The position numbers and the translations under genes were made by a program. Shown here in pieces: positions 17,783-28,096 of a stretch of 64,000 nucleotides of DNA. The notes beneath the pieces are model-generated. The model saw nothing but the letters and a program-made list of their open reading frames with translations. It had not been told where the DNA came from and ran no database searches. This DNA is from JBGASG01 sp046328035. GTDB lineage: Bacteria > Cyanobacteriota > Vampirovibrionia > Obscuribacterales > Obscuribacteraceae. The DNA lies in the NCBI GenBank assembly GCA_046328035.1, contig JAXLXI010000005.1:1-64000 (forward strand). The letters run 5' to 3'. The first letter of the stretch is position 1; each line of letters begins with the position of its first letter.

Positions 17783-19554
17783 TGCGTAAGTTGCCAGAGT
17801 TGCCGAAAATAGTCAAAGCCGGTTCTAAACGACTCACTTTGCTGGCACTGTGTCTGACAGGGTTGACCAGTCCTCTTCCGGCAGCCGTTGCCGATCAACC
17901 AAACACCACTGGCGGTGCCTCCCCGACCTTGTGCGTCACCAGTCGCTGCCAGGAAGATCCTGCCTGCGTTATCGTCGGCAACACTCATATACTGGAGTGG
18001 AAAAGCGCGGCAGCCGGCAAGAAAACAATCGTTGTCTGCGTTCATGGTCTGGGGTTGTGCGCAAGAGCGTATAAACCGTTGGCGACTGAATTGTCCAGGG
18101 CGGGTATCGACGGATTCGCAGTAAATGTGCGCGGCTTTGGTCCGGATCGAGGCAGCCCGGAGCGCAGCAAGCTTGATTGTCTTGCAACCATCGCAGACAT
18201 CAGAAAGTTTCTTTCGTCCATTCGCCAGGACCATCCAGACTCCAGAATCTTCTTGCTCGGCGAGTCGATGGGTGGAGCACTGGTAGTTAGACTGGCCGCA
18301 GAGAATCCGGACCTCGTCGACGGCGTTATTTGCTCGGCTCCGGCCTGGAAGATCTTGCGGGTGCGGCGCACAGCGGTGCACGGAATTCTGGAGCTGCTTT
18401 TCTTTTCACACCAGACTGTCGGTCCGACAGGGCGTTCGGTTGTAGGACAGGCAACTGCCGATCCGCACCTGACTGAACATCTACTGAAAGATTCGTCCCA
18501 CAAATTGAAGCTCTCTCTCTCGGAGGCGAGAGAATTCCTGAACTTCATCGCAAAAACAGACGACTACGCCAGGAAACTTCGAAAGCCCATACTGGTCTTG
18601 CAGGGGGCGAACGACCGCCTGGTTTCGCCGACCGCTGTGGCAAAACTCTTTCGCACCATCGATGACACCGCCAGCAAAACGATGATTGTCGACGGAACGG
18701 GTGAACACCTGCTCCTGGAGGAAGGGCAATTCACTCCCGCGGTGACTGACCAGCTAATTGCGTTTATCAAAGATGCAGGCACTGGCACAGGCCCAGGCAC
18801 TATCATCAAAACTGTCGATACAGAGAAGCTATCCGATAAACAGAAGCACAAGCTAAATCGTCTCAGAATGAGATGCGCAGAACACCAGCGCGTGAAGTGG
18901 AAAGGACGGCTGTCGGACGTCCATCGAGGGATTGATTGCTCGGGAAAAATCGATCTAAGAAAACTGGCAAGCAGCAAACACTTATACGCGGTAGGTCCAC
19001 TGGCTAACTTCGAAGGGGAGGTAACTATCATCGATGGCAGTGCGTTCATCTCTAGAATCGCCGACGGCAAACCGATCGTAGATAACAGCTTAGCCGGCAG
19101 AGCGGCGTTTCTGGTGTACGGCCAGTCTGAAGCCTGGCAGCCGGTGACGATAAGAAAACCAATCAGTTTAGCTGAACTCGATGAATTCGTCGAACAACAG
19201 GCGTCCGCGGCAGGCATAGACATGCAGCGTCCTTTTCCGTTTCTTGTCACCGGCACCGCCGAAACAGCCAGATATCACATCGTTCATCCGCTTCTCTCAA
19301 GACCCAGCGACCAGGCAAAGGTTCACGAAAAAGCTCTCTTCAAATTCACAACCGACAATTCCAGCATTCAACTGGTCGGTTTTTTCTCACGCCGCCACCA
19401 CGGCATCTTCACCCATCAAGGAACAAACATGCACGTCCACGTTCTGGTTGGTGCCGATAAGAGCGTGGGACATCTGGAAGACATTTCTCTGGGCGCCGAC
19501 GCCCAACTATTGCTGCCGGTTGGTTATGTGAATGGCGCTGAGCGTTCACATTGA
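17779..19554 (+). CDS. Exported alpha/beta hydrolase fused to acetolactate-decarboxylase-like domain
   Basis: The 591-residue protein has a signal peptide (hydrophobic LTLLALCLTGLTSPLPAAVA, about 18-37). An alpha/beta hydrolase of the serine aminopeptidase S33/monoacylglycerol lipase type follows (about 60-335): oxyanion region CVHGLGLCARAY, nucleophile elbow GESMGG (Ser163), acid in LQGANDRLV and histidine in GTGEHLLLEE. After a linker the C-terminal part (about 370-590) resembles alpha-acetolactate decarboxylase: YAVGPLANFEGEVTIIDG, then MHVHVL and GHLED, placing histidines at 552, 554 and 565. That HxH-x10-H spacing equals the zinc ligands known in the family. The start is GTG at 17779 or ATG at 17782, overlapping the reductase stop. 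The combination of the two enzymes in one exported chain is unusual and its substrate unknown. Confidence 0.78.
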   Translation: MMRKLPELPKIVKAGSKRLTLLALCLTGLTSPLPAAVADQPNTTGGASPTLCVTSRCQEDPACVIVGNTHILEWKSAAAGKKTIVVCVHGLGLCARAYKPLATELSRAGIDGFAVNVRGFGPDRGSPERSKLDCLATIADIRKFLSSIRQDHPDSRIFLLGESMGGALVVRLAAENPDLVDGVICSAPAWKILRVRRTAVHGILELLFFSHQTVGPTGRSVVGQATADPHLTEHLLKDSSHKLKLSLSEAREFLNFIAKTDDYARKLRKPILVLQGANDRLVSPTAVAKLFRTIDDTASKTMIVDGTGEHLLLEEGQFTPAVTDQLIAFIKDAGTGTGPGTIIKTVDTEKLSDKQKHKLNRLRMRCAEHQRVKWKGRLSDVHRGIDCSGKIDLRKLASSKHLYAVGPLANFEGEVTIIDGSAFISRIADGKPIVDNSLAGRAAFLVYGQSEAWQPVTIRKPISLAELDEFVEQQASAAGIDMQRPFPFLVTGTAETARYHIVHPLLSRPSDQAKVHEKALFKFTTDNSSIQLVGFFSRRHHGIFTHQGTNMHVHVLVGADKSVGHLEDISLGADAQLLLPVGYVNGAERSH

Positions 19555-19602
19555 TCGAAGCACATTCCTGCGACTCAGGAGTCTAGCAGCGGTACACCTG
19601 AT

Positions 19603-21840
19603 TCACTTGCGCCGACTGCGCGATTTCTTCTTCCGCGGCAACGCGATTACAATCGGCTCTGATTCCCCAGTGTGCTTGAGCTCGTCGAGATCCAATTGCA
19701 GCCAGCGAATTGATTCGTAGCGGTCTTCCAGTTCCAACTGCGTTGCCTTTTGAATAATGCGATTCAGTGCATCTGAGACTATTGCACCATCAGCCTGCGG
19801 CGAACTCTGGCTGATTGGTTCGGGGTCGACGCCCGTGAGCAAAAAGTGTAGCGTCGCGCCAAGCGCGTAGATATCGCTTTGCGGACAGGGCTCTCCGCGG
19901 AATTGCTCGGGAGGAGTGTACGCATGTTTGCCGCTGAACTCAGTGGTTTTTACGTTTTTACCTTTGAATGCGACACTGAAGTCAATCAAGTGTAAGTGTC
20001 CGTCGGCCGTCAATACCAGATTATCGGGAGTGAAGTCTCGATGAACCAGCGGTGGCGACAGCCCATGGATATAACTCAATAGATCCGACATCTCTTTTGC
20101 CAGCCTGATCGTTTCGGACTCGTCGACCACACCGCGCTCTTTGACGTGTGCTCTCAGCGACTTGCCTTCTATGTATTCCAGAGCAAGATACATCCTTCTT
20201 TCTTCGGCGAAGCTGTCGACAAGTTTGACGATGTGCTGGTGGTCTAAATTGCCGAGCATGGTGGCTTCGTTTTCAAAGTCCGACGCCGATTCGACAAGCG
20301 CACCTACAGACCCGCCTGTAGCAAGAATAAACTCCTTGATGACGACGAGTTTGCCTCCTGGATCCTTTGCGGTGTAAACATTGGCTTGCCCACCGGACGG
20401 CAACCGGTCGACAATGGTGAATCTTCCCGATTGCAATTGATCTCCCGGTTCAAGTTGTCCGCTGCGACCGCGATCTCCCTGCGTCATTAAGACATCGAAC
20501 CAGATCTGTGTATATCGAGCCTCGGACAGAGCTGCGGAGCCAGTCAATCGTTGCTGCAACTCCCGACTGAGATGCAATGATGGTGCCCATTTGCGCAGGG
20601 CGTAGTAAAGTTTCAGGCGTTCATCATCGGACAATTCCCAGAGCCGAATTTTTATGCCACCACCGCCAAATGACTTCTGGTAGCGCGATTTGAAAACAAG
20701 ATACTCTGCCCTGCCCAACTTATCGACACAGGCATCGGTAAGTTCGGCCAGATGGTTCAATGATCTATAAGTCTTCGTTTCCTTACCGAAAAGCACTGGT
20801 GGCAGCGGGCTCATTTTTCCAAACCCGGATTGCTCATAATCCACAGCGCAAAGGTCCTTCCATGAGAGGCTCTTCGGAATGAACTCCGGCCAGTTGTACC
20901 AGACCAGTTCTGAAAACCATCCTTTTATGTTGCGCTGGCGAATACCGTCGGAGTTGAATTCGATGTCTTGCTCGCAGTTGTAGAAATTAAAAGGAAATGT
21001 CCAGAACGCGCGGAAAAACAAAGTAGCCAGGCAGACTCCCAGTCCGCTCACGTAGAAGTACATAAGGAAAGTATTCAGATCGCTGATTTGAGGCACTCCG
21101 CCGTACAAAGCCGGCGGATGCAGATATGGACCAATACCTAGGGTCTTGTATAACCACCAGGCTAAAAAAGCGGGAAGTCCGGCGCCGAAAGCAATCAAGA
21201 ACGGTACGGCGAAAGCAGCGGAGTGATAGAAATTTGCTTCGCTCAGGTTATTTTGCCTGGCCTTCCTCTGCGTTATGGTGATTGTTGCGGCATCACGCGT
21301 GGTGCGTAGTGACTCACGCTGATTCTCTTCCTCTTCGTATTCCCTGCGTCTGGCTCGCGCCGAGACGATGTTAAAGACCACAACCAGCACCGGCAGCGGC
21401 AAGAAGGTCAGCAAACCGACGATGAGACTTGCATAATTTGGTGGAGGCGGGCCGGGCTGAACATGAACATAATGATGCGAACCGGAAGTGAGCGGATGAG
21501 GCACGACTGTCAGATTGAAGCTGCGGGCGTCGATGTGAGCTATCGTAGAGACGATTCCGGTCAGTATTGATAGGTAGGCTCCCGCCAGAATGAATGGACG
21601 CAGTTGCCGGAGCCCGAAATTCATCTGCTGGACGAACACATTGTCGGCGAGCTTCTGCGCTAACGGTGATTGAAGCAATTTTCCATTGACACTGGGAATT
21701 GTGCAGATCAACTGGGTCAGTGTAAGTAGAAACACCAGGCAAAAGATTGGCAAAATGCTTGGCGGGAAAATCAGGATGCTCAAAACAATTACCAGCGGCA
21801 AAAGAATCGAAATCCAGTTTCCGACGGTGCTATGTTTCAT
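19603..21840 (-). CDS. Membrane Ser/Thr protein kinase with DFS in place of DFG
   Basis: The 745-residue protein has an N-terminal membrane module (helices about 8-45, 83-102, 135-160, 210-232, 260-285), a middle region resembling a bacterial PH-like segment, and a C-terminal Hanks-type kinase (about 465-735). The kinase has a glycine-rich loop SGGQANVYTA, lysine in VIKEF, catalytic loop VHRDFTPDNLVL (about 597-608) and an activation segment that ends PPEQF. The metal-binding motif reads IDFSVAF, serine replacing the glycine of DFG. The metal-binding Asp is kept, so activity is possible but altered. It begins 8 bases after the preceding paralogous kinase gene, forming a two-gene unit. Substrates are unknown. 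Confidence 0.87.
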   Translation of the reverse strand: MKHSTVGNWISILLPLVIVLSILIFPPSILPIFCLVFLLTLTQLICTIPSVNGKLLQSPLAQKLADNVFVQQMNFGLRQLRPFILAGAYLSILTGIVSTIAHIDARSFNLTVVPHPLTSGSHHYVHVQPGPPPPNYASLIVGLLTFLPLPVLVVVFNIVSARARRREYEEEENQRESLRTTRDAATITITQRKARQNNLSEANFYHSAAFAVPFLIAFGAGLPAFLAWWLYKTLGIGPYLHPPALYGGVPQISDLNTFLMYFYVSGLGVCLATLFFRAFWTFPFNFYNCEQDIEFNSDGIRQRNIKGWFSELVWYNWPEFIPKSLSWKDLCAVDYEQSGFGKMSPLPPVLFGKETKTYRSLNHLAELTDACVDKLGRAEYLVFKSRYQKSFGGGGIKIRLWELSDDERLKLYYALRKWAPSLHLSRELQQRLTGSAALSEARYTQIWFDVLMTQGDRGRSGQLEPGDQLQSGRFTIVDRLPSGGQANVYTAKDPGGKLVVIKEFILATGGSVGALVESASDFENEATMLGNLDHQHIVKLVDSFAEERRMYLALEYIEGKSLRAHVKERGVVDESETIRLAKEMSDLLSYIHGLSPPLVHRDFTPDNLVLTADGHLHLIDFSVAFKGKNVKTTEFSGKHAYTPPEQFRGEPCPQSDIYALGATLHFLLTGVDPEPISQSSPQADGAIVSDALNRIIQKATQLELEDRYESIRWLQLDLDELKHTGESEPIVIALPRKKKSRSRRK

Positions 21841-21848
21841 CGTCAGGG

Positions 21849-24236
21849 TTACTCCTTACCTTCACCGGTGACGAGCTTTTGCCGTGCGATGTTGATCGTT
21901 ACGCCTTCATCTTCCACCGGCGATATGGTCGGTGCCTGCTCAAGCGAAGCGAGGCGATGCGCTATAACATCGAAGGACTGAGGGCGTTTTTTGAAGTCGA
22001 AGTCGGTACACTCTCTGATCAGCCCGTCCAGAGCTGCGGACACATTTACGTGTTCCAGGGGACTTGCAGAGGATAGAGCGCGCGGCTCTTTTCCCGTCAA
22101 GAGAAAATAAAGGGTCCCTCCGAAGCTGTAAATGTCACTGGCTGGACAAGCTTTACCGCGCAGTTGCTCTGGTGCCACATAGCACTGCTTGCCGATTAAA
22201 GTGCCCGTTACGCCTTCCAGAAACTGATGTGCTGCGCCGAAGTCAATCAGTCGCAACGAGTTGTCTTCATCGATGACAATATTGTCTGGCGTCAGATCTC
22301 GATGCACCACGTTCTGCGCATGCAGGTAGCTCATGATTGAGCAAAGCTGCTTTGCCCAATTGACAACAACTTTCTCGGACTGTGGTCCGTGCAGAGCGAT
22401 CAGTTTCAGCAAGTCTTCTCCCGGTGAATGCTCAAGAACTAGAAAGCAGGCATTGCCCTGATCGAACACTTCAACGACCTTGCAAACCGATGGATGATTC
22501 AGTTTTTGCAAAAGCTCGCACTCGCGTTTAAACAAGTCTCGCATGCGCGTGTTCTGTTCGGACTCGACGGGCAGCACGAATTGCTTGACGATACGCAGCC
22601 GCTGCCTATCGTCGCGGGCGACATAGACGGCGGACAATGGTTTGGATGCAAGCTGTCGCACTATGCGCAGTGGCTTGCCCGGCACCATCTGCCCGCTGAC
22701 CAGAGGTGCAAAGATAGTAGACTTATATTTAGTGGCATCGGCAGATTCAACGTGCACACCATCTGTGATGCTCAGCTGCTTTTGTGCTGTTTGATTTTGT
22801 AGCTCGGCGACGGAATCATCAAATGTGCAGTTATCTGCACGCTCGTCCAGAATAGTAAGAAACCGGTGCAGGTCCTTGGTTTCCATCTGCGTGTTTATGA
22901 ATGTCAGCCAGCCTCCGGAGTGAAAGGTCAATCGCAGCTCAGTCCTACCCTTGGCGAGTGACTTCGAGACTCTGATGCTTTTTACATCCTGCCACGAGCG
23001 AAAAGGCTTTCCAAACATCGAATAGGGTAACGCCCCGTCGACCAGAAAACCGTCCTCGGTGGCAATCACCTGTCTGGGCTTTTGCAATGGCAGCCAGACG
23101 CACGCCCCGACCGCAAGGGGCACGGTGCCCCACATCGCCATCATGGCGGCCAAAAACAATCGTAGCTTGGGTTGGTCGTGCATGCCGATGTAATCGAAAG
23201 GTCCGACCAATACGGCTACAAACAGCAAGAGGTAAGAAAAGAGCATCCATATGGTGGCATGTGTGGCATTGCGCAAGAAAGGGCGTCTATGCCTGAAAGG
23301 GAAGCGATACGCCTCTTGCTTGAGAGTCCAGAGATACGCTTCATTCACTTTGCTCAGTTGCGGCGACAGAGAAAATTTTTTCAGAACCCTCGAGGCAAAC
23401 CAGGCCAGCCTGGCTACCGGACGAGCCAGATATGCCACAAGCAAAAATGCCACCACTGCCTTCACCGACCAGAGATAAGTCGGGTTGTTAAAATCGAACG
23501 CTGCCGGCGGAGCAAACCCTCCATGAGGATAATGGGGGGCAGGGGGCGGATACTGGCTCAGACCTGGATGGAGAGGGTGGGCCTGATTCCACGCGTCACC
23601 GAGCCAGATCGCCAGTTGGTGCGCCAACGATCCGGGGGGCACCACAGCCAGCATGACGAAGAACCAGATCAATGTAACAGCGCTCCAGTAGCTCACATCG
23701 TGCCAGAACAGTTTGCCGCGCAGGCTTTTCTCCGCAAATCGACGTCGCGCTACTGCCAGCACCCAGAGATAGCCACAACTGGCTGAGACCGCCGCAGCGA
23801 TCGCCAATACAAACGGGGACAGGAGTCTGCTTGAATTGAACACGAGAATACACGCTGGTCCCCATAATGCCAGCGTGGCGATGACATAAATCAGAAGGCG
23901 GGAGACAGCACCGCCAAACACTCGCAGCTTCAGTCCGACCGCAAAGACGGGCAAAAGCAGAAGCGCAAACACCAAGCTCCAGACTTCCCCGTGTGGCAGG
24001 ACGTACTGCACGTAACTGCTCTGGACCTGAGGACTGCTTTCAGATGCCGTCATCAATGCCCTCAACGCCGGACCGACCGAAGCGAAACGCTGTGCCAGAC
24101 AGATGCAACTAGAAGCGACACTGGCCAGCACCCCGCAGGCAAAAACCAGCCACCAGACAATTCGAGTCGGTGTCTGGGCTAAAGTAGGCTGCGCCGTGGT
24201 GTCCGTCTGGGCTGGTTCGACAGGCTGATTGGTCAT
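21849..24236 (-). CDS. Membrane Ser/Thr protein kinase, canonical DFG
   Basis: The 795-residue protein has the same order as its downstream neighbour: a long N-terminal membrane region (helices about 27-50, 85-105, 115-160, 175-200, 265-290, 325-375), a PH-like segment (EDGFLVDGALPYSMFGKPF) and a C-terminal kinase (about 520-770). The catalytic loop is VHRDLTPDNIVI (about 642-653) and the metal motif IDFGAAH, followed by APEQLRGKACPASDIYSFGG. The glycine-rich loop is degenerate (ASKPLSAVYVARD), but the lysine (IVKQF) is kept. The N-terminus is rich in Thr and Gln before the first helix. It is the first gene of the pair; the two probably arose by tandem duplication. Extracellular loops are proline/histidine rich (GLSQYPPPAPHYPHGG), perhaps a ligand or metal-facing surface. 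Confidence 0.87.
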   Translation of the reverse strand: MTNQPVEPAQTDTTAQPTLAQTPTRIVWWLVFACGVLASVASSCICLAQRFASVGPALRALMTASESSPQVQSSYVQYVLPHGEVWSLVFALLLLPVFAVGLKLRVFGGAVSRLLIYVIATLALWGPACILVFNSSRLLSPFVLAIAAAVSASCGYLWVLAVARRRFAEKSLRGKLFWHDVSYWSAVTLIWFFVMLAVVPPGSLAHQLAIWLGDAWNQAHPLHPGLSQYPPPAPHYPHGGFAPPAAFDFNNPTYLWSVKAVVAFLLVAYLARPVARLAWFASRVLKKFSLSPQLSKVNEAYLWTLKQEAYRFPFRHRRPFLRNATHATIWMLFSYLLLFVAVLVGPFDYIGMHDQPKLRLFLAAMMAMWGTVPLAVGACVWLPLQKPRQVIATEDGFLVDGALPYSMFGKPFRSWQDVKSIRVSKSLAKGRTELRLTFHSGGWLTFINTQMETKDLHRFLTILDERADNCTFDDSVAELQNQTAQKQLSITDGVHVESADATKYKSTIFAPLVSGQMVPGKPLRIVRQLASKPLSAVYVARDDRQRLRIVKQFVLPVESEQNTRMRDLFKRECELLQKLNHPSVCKVVEVFDQGNACFLVLEHSPGEDLLKLIALHGPQSEKVVVNWAKQLCSIMSYLHAQNVVHRDLTPDNIVIDEDNSLRLIDFGAAHQFLEGVTGTLIGKQCYVAPEQLRGKACPASDIYSFGGTLYFLLTGKEPRALSSASPLEHVNVSAALDGLIRECTDFDFKKRPQSFDVIAHRLASLEQAPTISPVEDEGVTINIARQKLVTGEGKE

Positions 24237-24377
24237 TTAATGCAAGTTGTCTGAGTTGGCTGGAACTCCTGATTCTATCTATACCCACCCCTGCAGATTC
24301 AGTCTTCAATTGCAGTCAGGAATGCAAGCTTCTGATATGTGTGGGTATGTAACCTATAGACTTACCAGGATTGCTCT

Positions 24378-27300
24378 ATGGGCTCCGAAGTTTCGGAAAC
24401 TGCGGTAAAAAAGCTGCAACCGGCTGAAGACAGTGCCGACCCGCCGCAGGTGGGCCAAGACCCTCGCCTTGAGAGGGCGGACGTGCTCCCCGTGGCAGGC
24501 ACTGGCACGCCATTGACCACTGCCAGTGACCTGACCTCGAAAGCCAACAGCGACCTTCTAAAGCCCAGCAACGACGGCACCGTCAAATTGCCAAATGGCT
24601 TTCCGTCAGTCGATCTGCTGGGCTTTGCTGGCTTCGTTGAGCCGACCGCCTTCGAAGTTGGCGCCAGAGTGGGCGTCGCAGTGGAACATGCCGCCAAGTT
24701 TGCGCTCACCGACGGCACCGACAGCAGCAAGAACGTTAAAACCGACGACAAAGGGCGAGTCACTGAGGTTTCGTATCCAGATGGACGCACCCGGCAGTTC
24801 GGCTATGACCCCAATACTGGTCAAATGAATCGCATTGTCCAACCGGATGGGCAGGTTTATGTCCTGGGCACCGACGGCAAATGGTCCATCGAACAAAAGC
24901 AAAAGCAAAGGCCCGGTGAGCAGCCGCCCGACCCGAGACCGAACTCCGGCGCGGGTACGGATGCCGGCGCCGCCGCCGCGGGCATCACCGCCGCGGGCAT
25001 CGCGGGCGGCGATAAAGATCGCTACAGTGCACCCGGCGATCAAATGCCAGGCAGGCGCGAGCTGGATTTCAAAAATCCCGCAGTTGCCGCCGACGGCACC
25101 TTCACTTACGAAACCAACAATGGCAGCAAAGTAAAAGAAACGCCGGACGGCACCAAAGAGGTCACCACCAAGGACGGCGCCGTCATCAAATCAGACGACA
25201 AAAACCGTGTCACCGAAGTCAGGTATCCGAATGGAGACACCCGCACGTTCTCGTATGACACCACTGGCAAGCTGAAGTCTTACACGGAAAACGGCAAGCG
25301 CTACGACATCCGCGATCTGGGCGAGGTCTGGGGACCGGACGGTAAGTCCACCGGTATGAAAAATCCGCGGGTGAGCAGGATAGTTCCTTCACGATTACCG
25401 ACGGACAAAATTTCGTGTAGTCCTGCCCAGACCGCACGTCGAACATCACCGCAGGCGTGAGCGGCCGTTTGTTACGAAGAACGCAGACGGCAACGTCACC
25501 GAAGTCACCTATCCAGACGGACGGCGAGCTACTTTCGAGTACGACGGCTGGGGCAGACTGAACCGCGTAACCGACAAAGACAGCAGGGAAATACAACTAC
25601 AAGGCGACCTTAGATCTACTAGGCATCGTACCCGTTTCAACTGGCTTCCTGGCCTTGAACGGGTCTACCATCGATAACGTCTCTGGCAAACCGGACGTAT
25701 CTCCAGTACACCGACAAAAACGGCAAGATCCAGACCGATTACACCAGTGGCAGCCGGACGACCACCGACAAGACCGAAGCCGAGTTGCGCGCGATTGCCT
25801 AAAAATGCACATTACGAACTGGTTCTTCCACCACCCAATTCGGATCTCAAAGACACGCTCAATTTGCCTGCCGGGATCAGTGGCGGTGGAGCGAGCAGTA
25901 CAAAAAAATGTACGGTCAGTCGCTCTCCGACAAATTACGCGGACAGAAATGGAATCCGCTCAAGCGCGGCAACACGAAGCCCTTGATCTGCTTACCGAGT
26001 CGCACCTGCGCGCGAGATTCTCAAGAACCTCGATCGACCGGAAGACGCGTCGCGAAGGCCAGCAAGTTGATCGACGACTTCAGAGAGCGTGCGCGTCAGC
26101 AGGGTGTTCCGCTCAACAAGATGGACGACATCCAGCAGAAAGCTATCGACGAATTGCAGAAAGGCGGCTTCCCTGAAGACCAGCTGAAGAAACTGGAGCG
26201 AGCGCTCACCGAAAGCGCTCCACTCTGGAATAGTCTCAATGCGAAATATGGTGTCAAATTTGACGGGGTCAAACAGCCCGACAGCACCACTGTTCGGAAG
26301 TACTGCGTAGAAGGCGAAAACGGCGCCAAACTGCCAGTTCTAGATACCAACAGCGACAACCCGGCTGAGGTTGAGCGACGTCTCAAAGAATGGCAAGACA
26401 CCAAGATGAAGGAGCTGGAGCAGAAGTACAACGTCCAGTTCAGTCGCGACGGGCAAAAGGACACGCCGCTGGGTCGCGAAGTAAACCTCAGAAGCCCGCG
26501 CATCAATGAATTGATGGCCATGGAGGAGGGACTCGCAAAATCGCAACCGAGCACCACGACGCTGAATGGCAAACCCATACTGGTCCAATTTGCCGTCGAA
26601 CCGACTTCCGCCGCCGCTGCATACGTACTGCCCAAGGGCGATCAACAGCGCATTCTCTTCGAGCCGGTGCAACGCGATTACACGATAATCAAGGACAACA
26701 TATTGCACGAGTGGGCGCATAACGCCCAACACACGATGGAGACCCGCGACAAAGCAGCTCTGGACAGACACTATGCCGAACTTGGCTACCGCAAGGTAAG
26801 CACTCCCGATGGTGGCGAGCAGTGGCAATTCCGAGACAAGGACGGCAAATACTGGGCACAAGGTCCAGATCAACCGTGGTACGGAACTTGGACTCGTGTA
26901 GACGACCAGGGACGTCCTCTGAAGACCGACGGCACGCTCGCCAGCGGCTGGGGTGACCCGCAGGCAGCCAACCAGAGCAACTCGCAAATGCGTGATAATG
27001 CCGACGTCAAACCTAGCAGCGTTAAAGACTATTTCACCCGGCCTTGGGAAGGTAGCGCGTCGAAGTCCGCAGTACAGGTCGTCGGTCGCCGATCGCAGGG
27101 TTGGCCGCCCAGCCGTCGGTCAGGAAAACTGCGAGTCGACGAAGAAGTTTGACCGGGCGGAACTGGACTCCGACCCGAATGCGGCAGAAACCTGACAGCA
27201 CGTCAGAGTACATAAGGCTGCCCGACGGAACGGTTGGTGAGAACAACAGGGTCCCGGTCGCGGGCAGGTCGGCGTTCAGCTTAACATTGCCAAGCGGCAC

Positions 27301-28056
27301 GTGCGGCGGCAGAACAACAAAAATCGCAGCAGCAACACCAACAACAGATTAATCAATCAAACGAGGTGAAACCGGGAGGCGGCAAGCTTCAGAACAAACA
27401 CAACACTCCGGACGTTACTGTGTTGCCCTCCTGGGCAGGCTGTATGTGTGGGAATCATTAGATACCGGGATGCCGAGGGAATGCCGGGCAGGGTATTTTG
27501 CTCAGTGGGTGGTAGGCACGAGATAGAGGTAGATATGGTTTTTCAGTAACATTACCGGAAGATCAAAATTCGCATGCAGTGGGGAACAAGACCCCAACGG
27601 TGCCGGCGACAGCGTCCCTGATGCGCGCAGCAGCGGCGGACCCGGACCAGGCGAGCGCGCCATCGACGAGCGCCAGCAGGGCGGCGGTGGTGAACCGCGC
27701 CAGTGTATCCGGTCAGCATGTTCGGCAAAGCGCCCGGTTGGATGATCCGGTTTGCGCGAACTCACGCGGGTGTCGATGGCAAACCAGCGACAGTCGGACC
27801 ATTCGACTTGACTGGCCAGCAAATCAAGAACTGGGCGAGCAGGCAAACCACCAACGATATAAATGATCTCGTCGAGCGTGGGCAGTTGCGTCCGCAGACA
27901 GCGTTGACACTTAAGTCAGCGCAATTCGAAACAGTGGTCAATCTATTGACAGAAGGGCAGGACCTGCCATCAAATATGGTGCAGCGCTTTATCCCCGGAG
28001 ATTTGCAGCGCGTCGTTTACGGCAAACTTTGCGAAGGGCAGCCGCGCAGGAAGTAG
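24378..28056 (+). pseudogene. Decayed YD/DG-repeat protein with HExxH metallopeptidase-like region
   Basis: The 5' part (24378-25460, 360 residues) is an open frame with YD-type repeats: TEVSYPDGRTRQFGYDPNTG and TEVRYPNGDTRTFSYDTTG. The repeat continues in another frame (TEVTYPDGRRATFEYDGWG, from about 25497), then in a third run ending at a TAA near 25800 (YTDKNGKIQTDYTSG). A long open frame from 25908 to 27152 holds LIDDFRERARQQ and ILHEWAHNAQHTM, an HExxH zinc-peptidase-type motif whose first His is at 26706-26708. The protein-like text resumes in yet another frame at 27703-28056. At least five frame changes break the gene, mostly in 25360-26100 and 27060-27700. The order (repeats then HExxH) parallels the intact protein at 29466-36974, so this looks like a dead relative. 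Confidence 0.65.
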
Positions 28057-28096
28057 AAGCGATTCCGGTAAGCCTGAGGACCTGAGCGAGCGGTCG

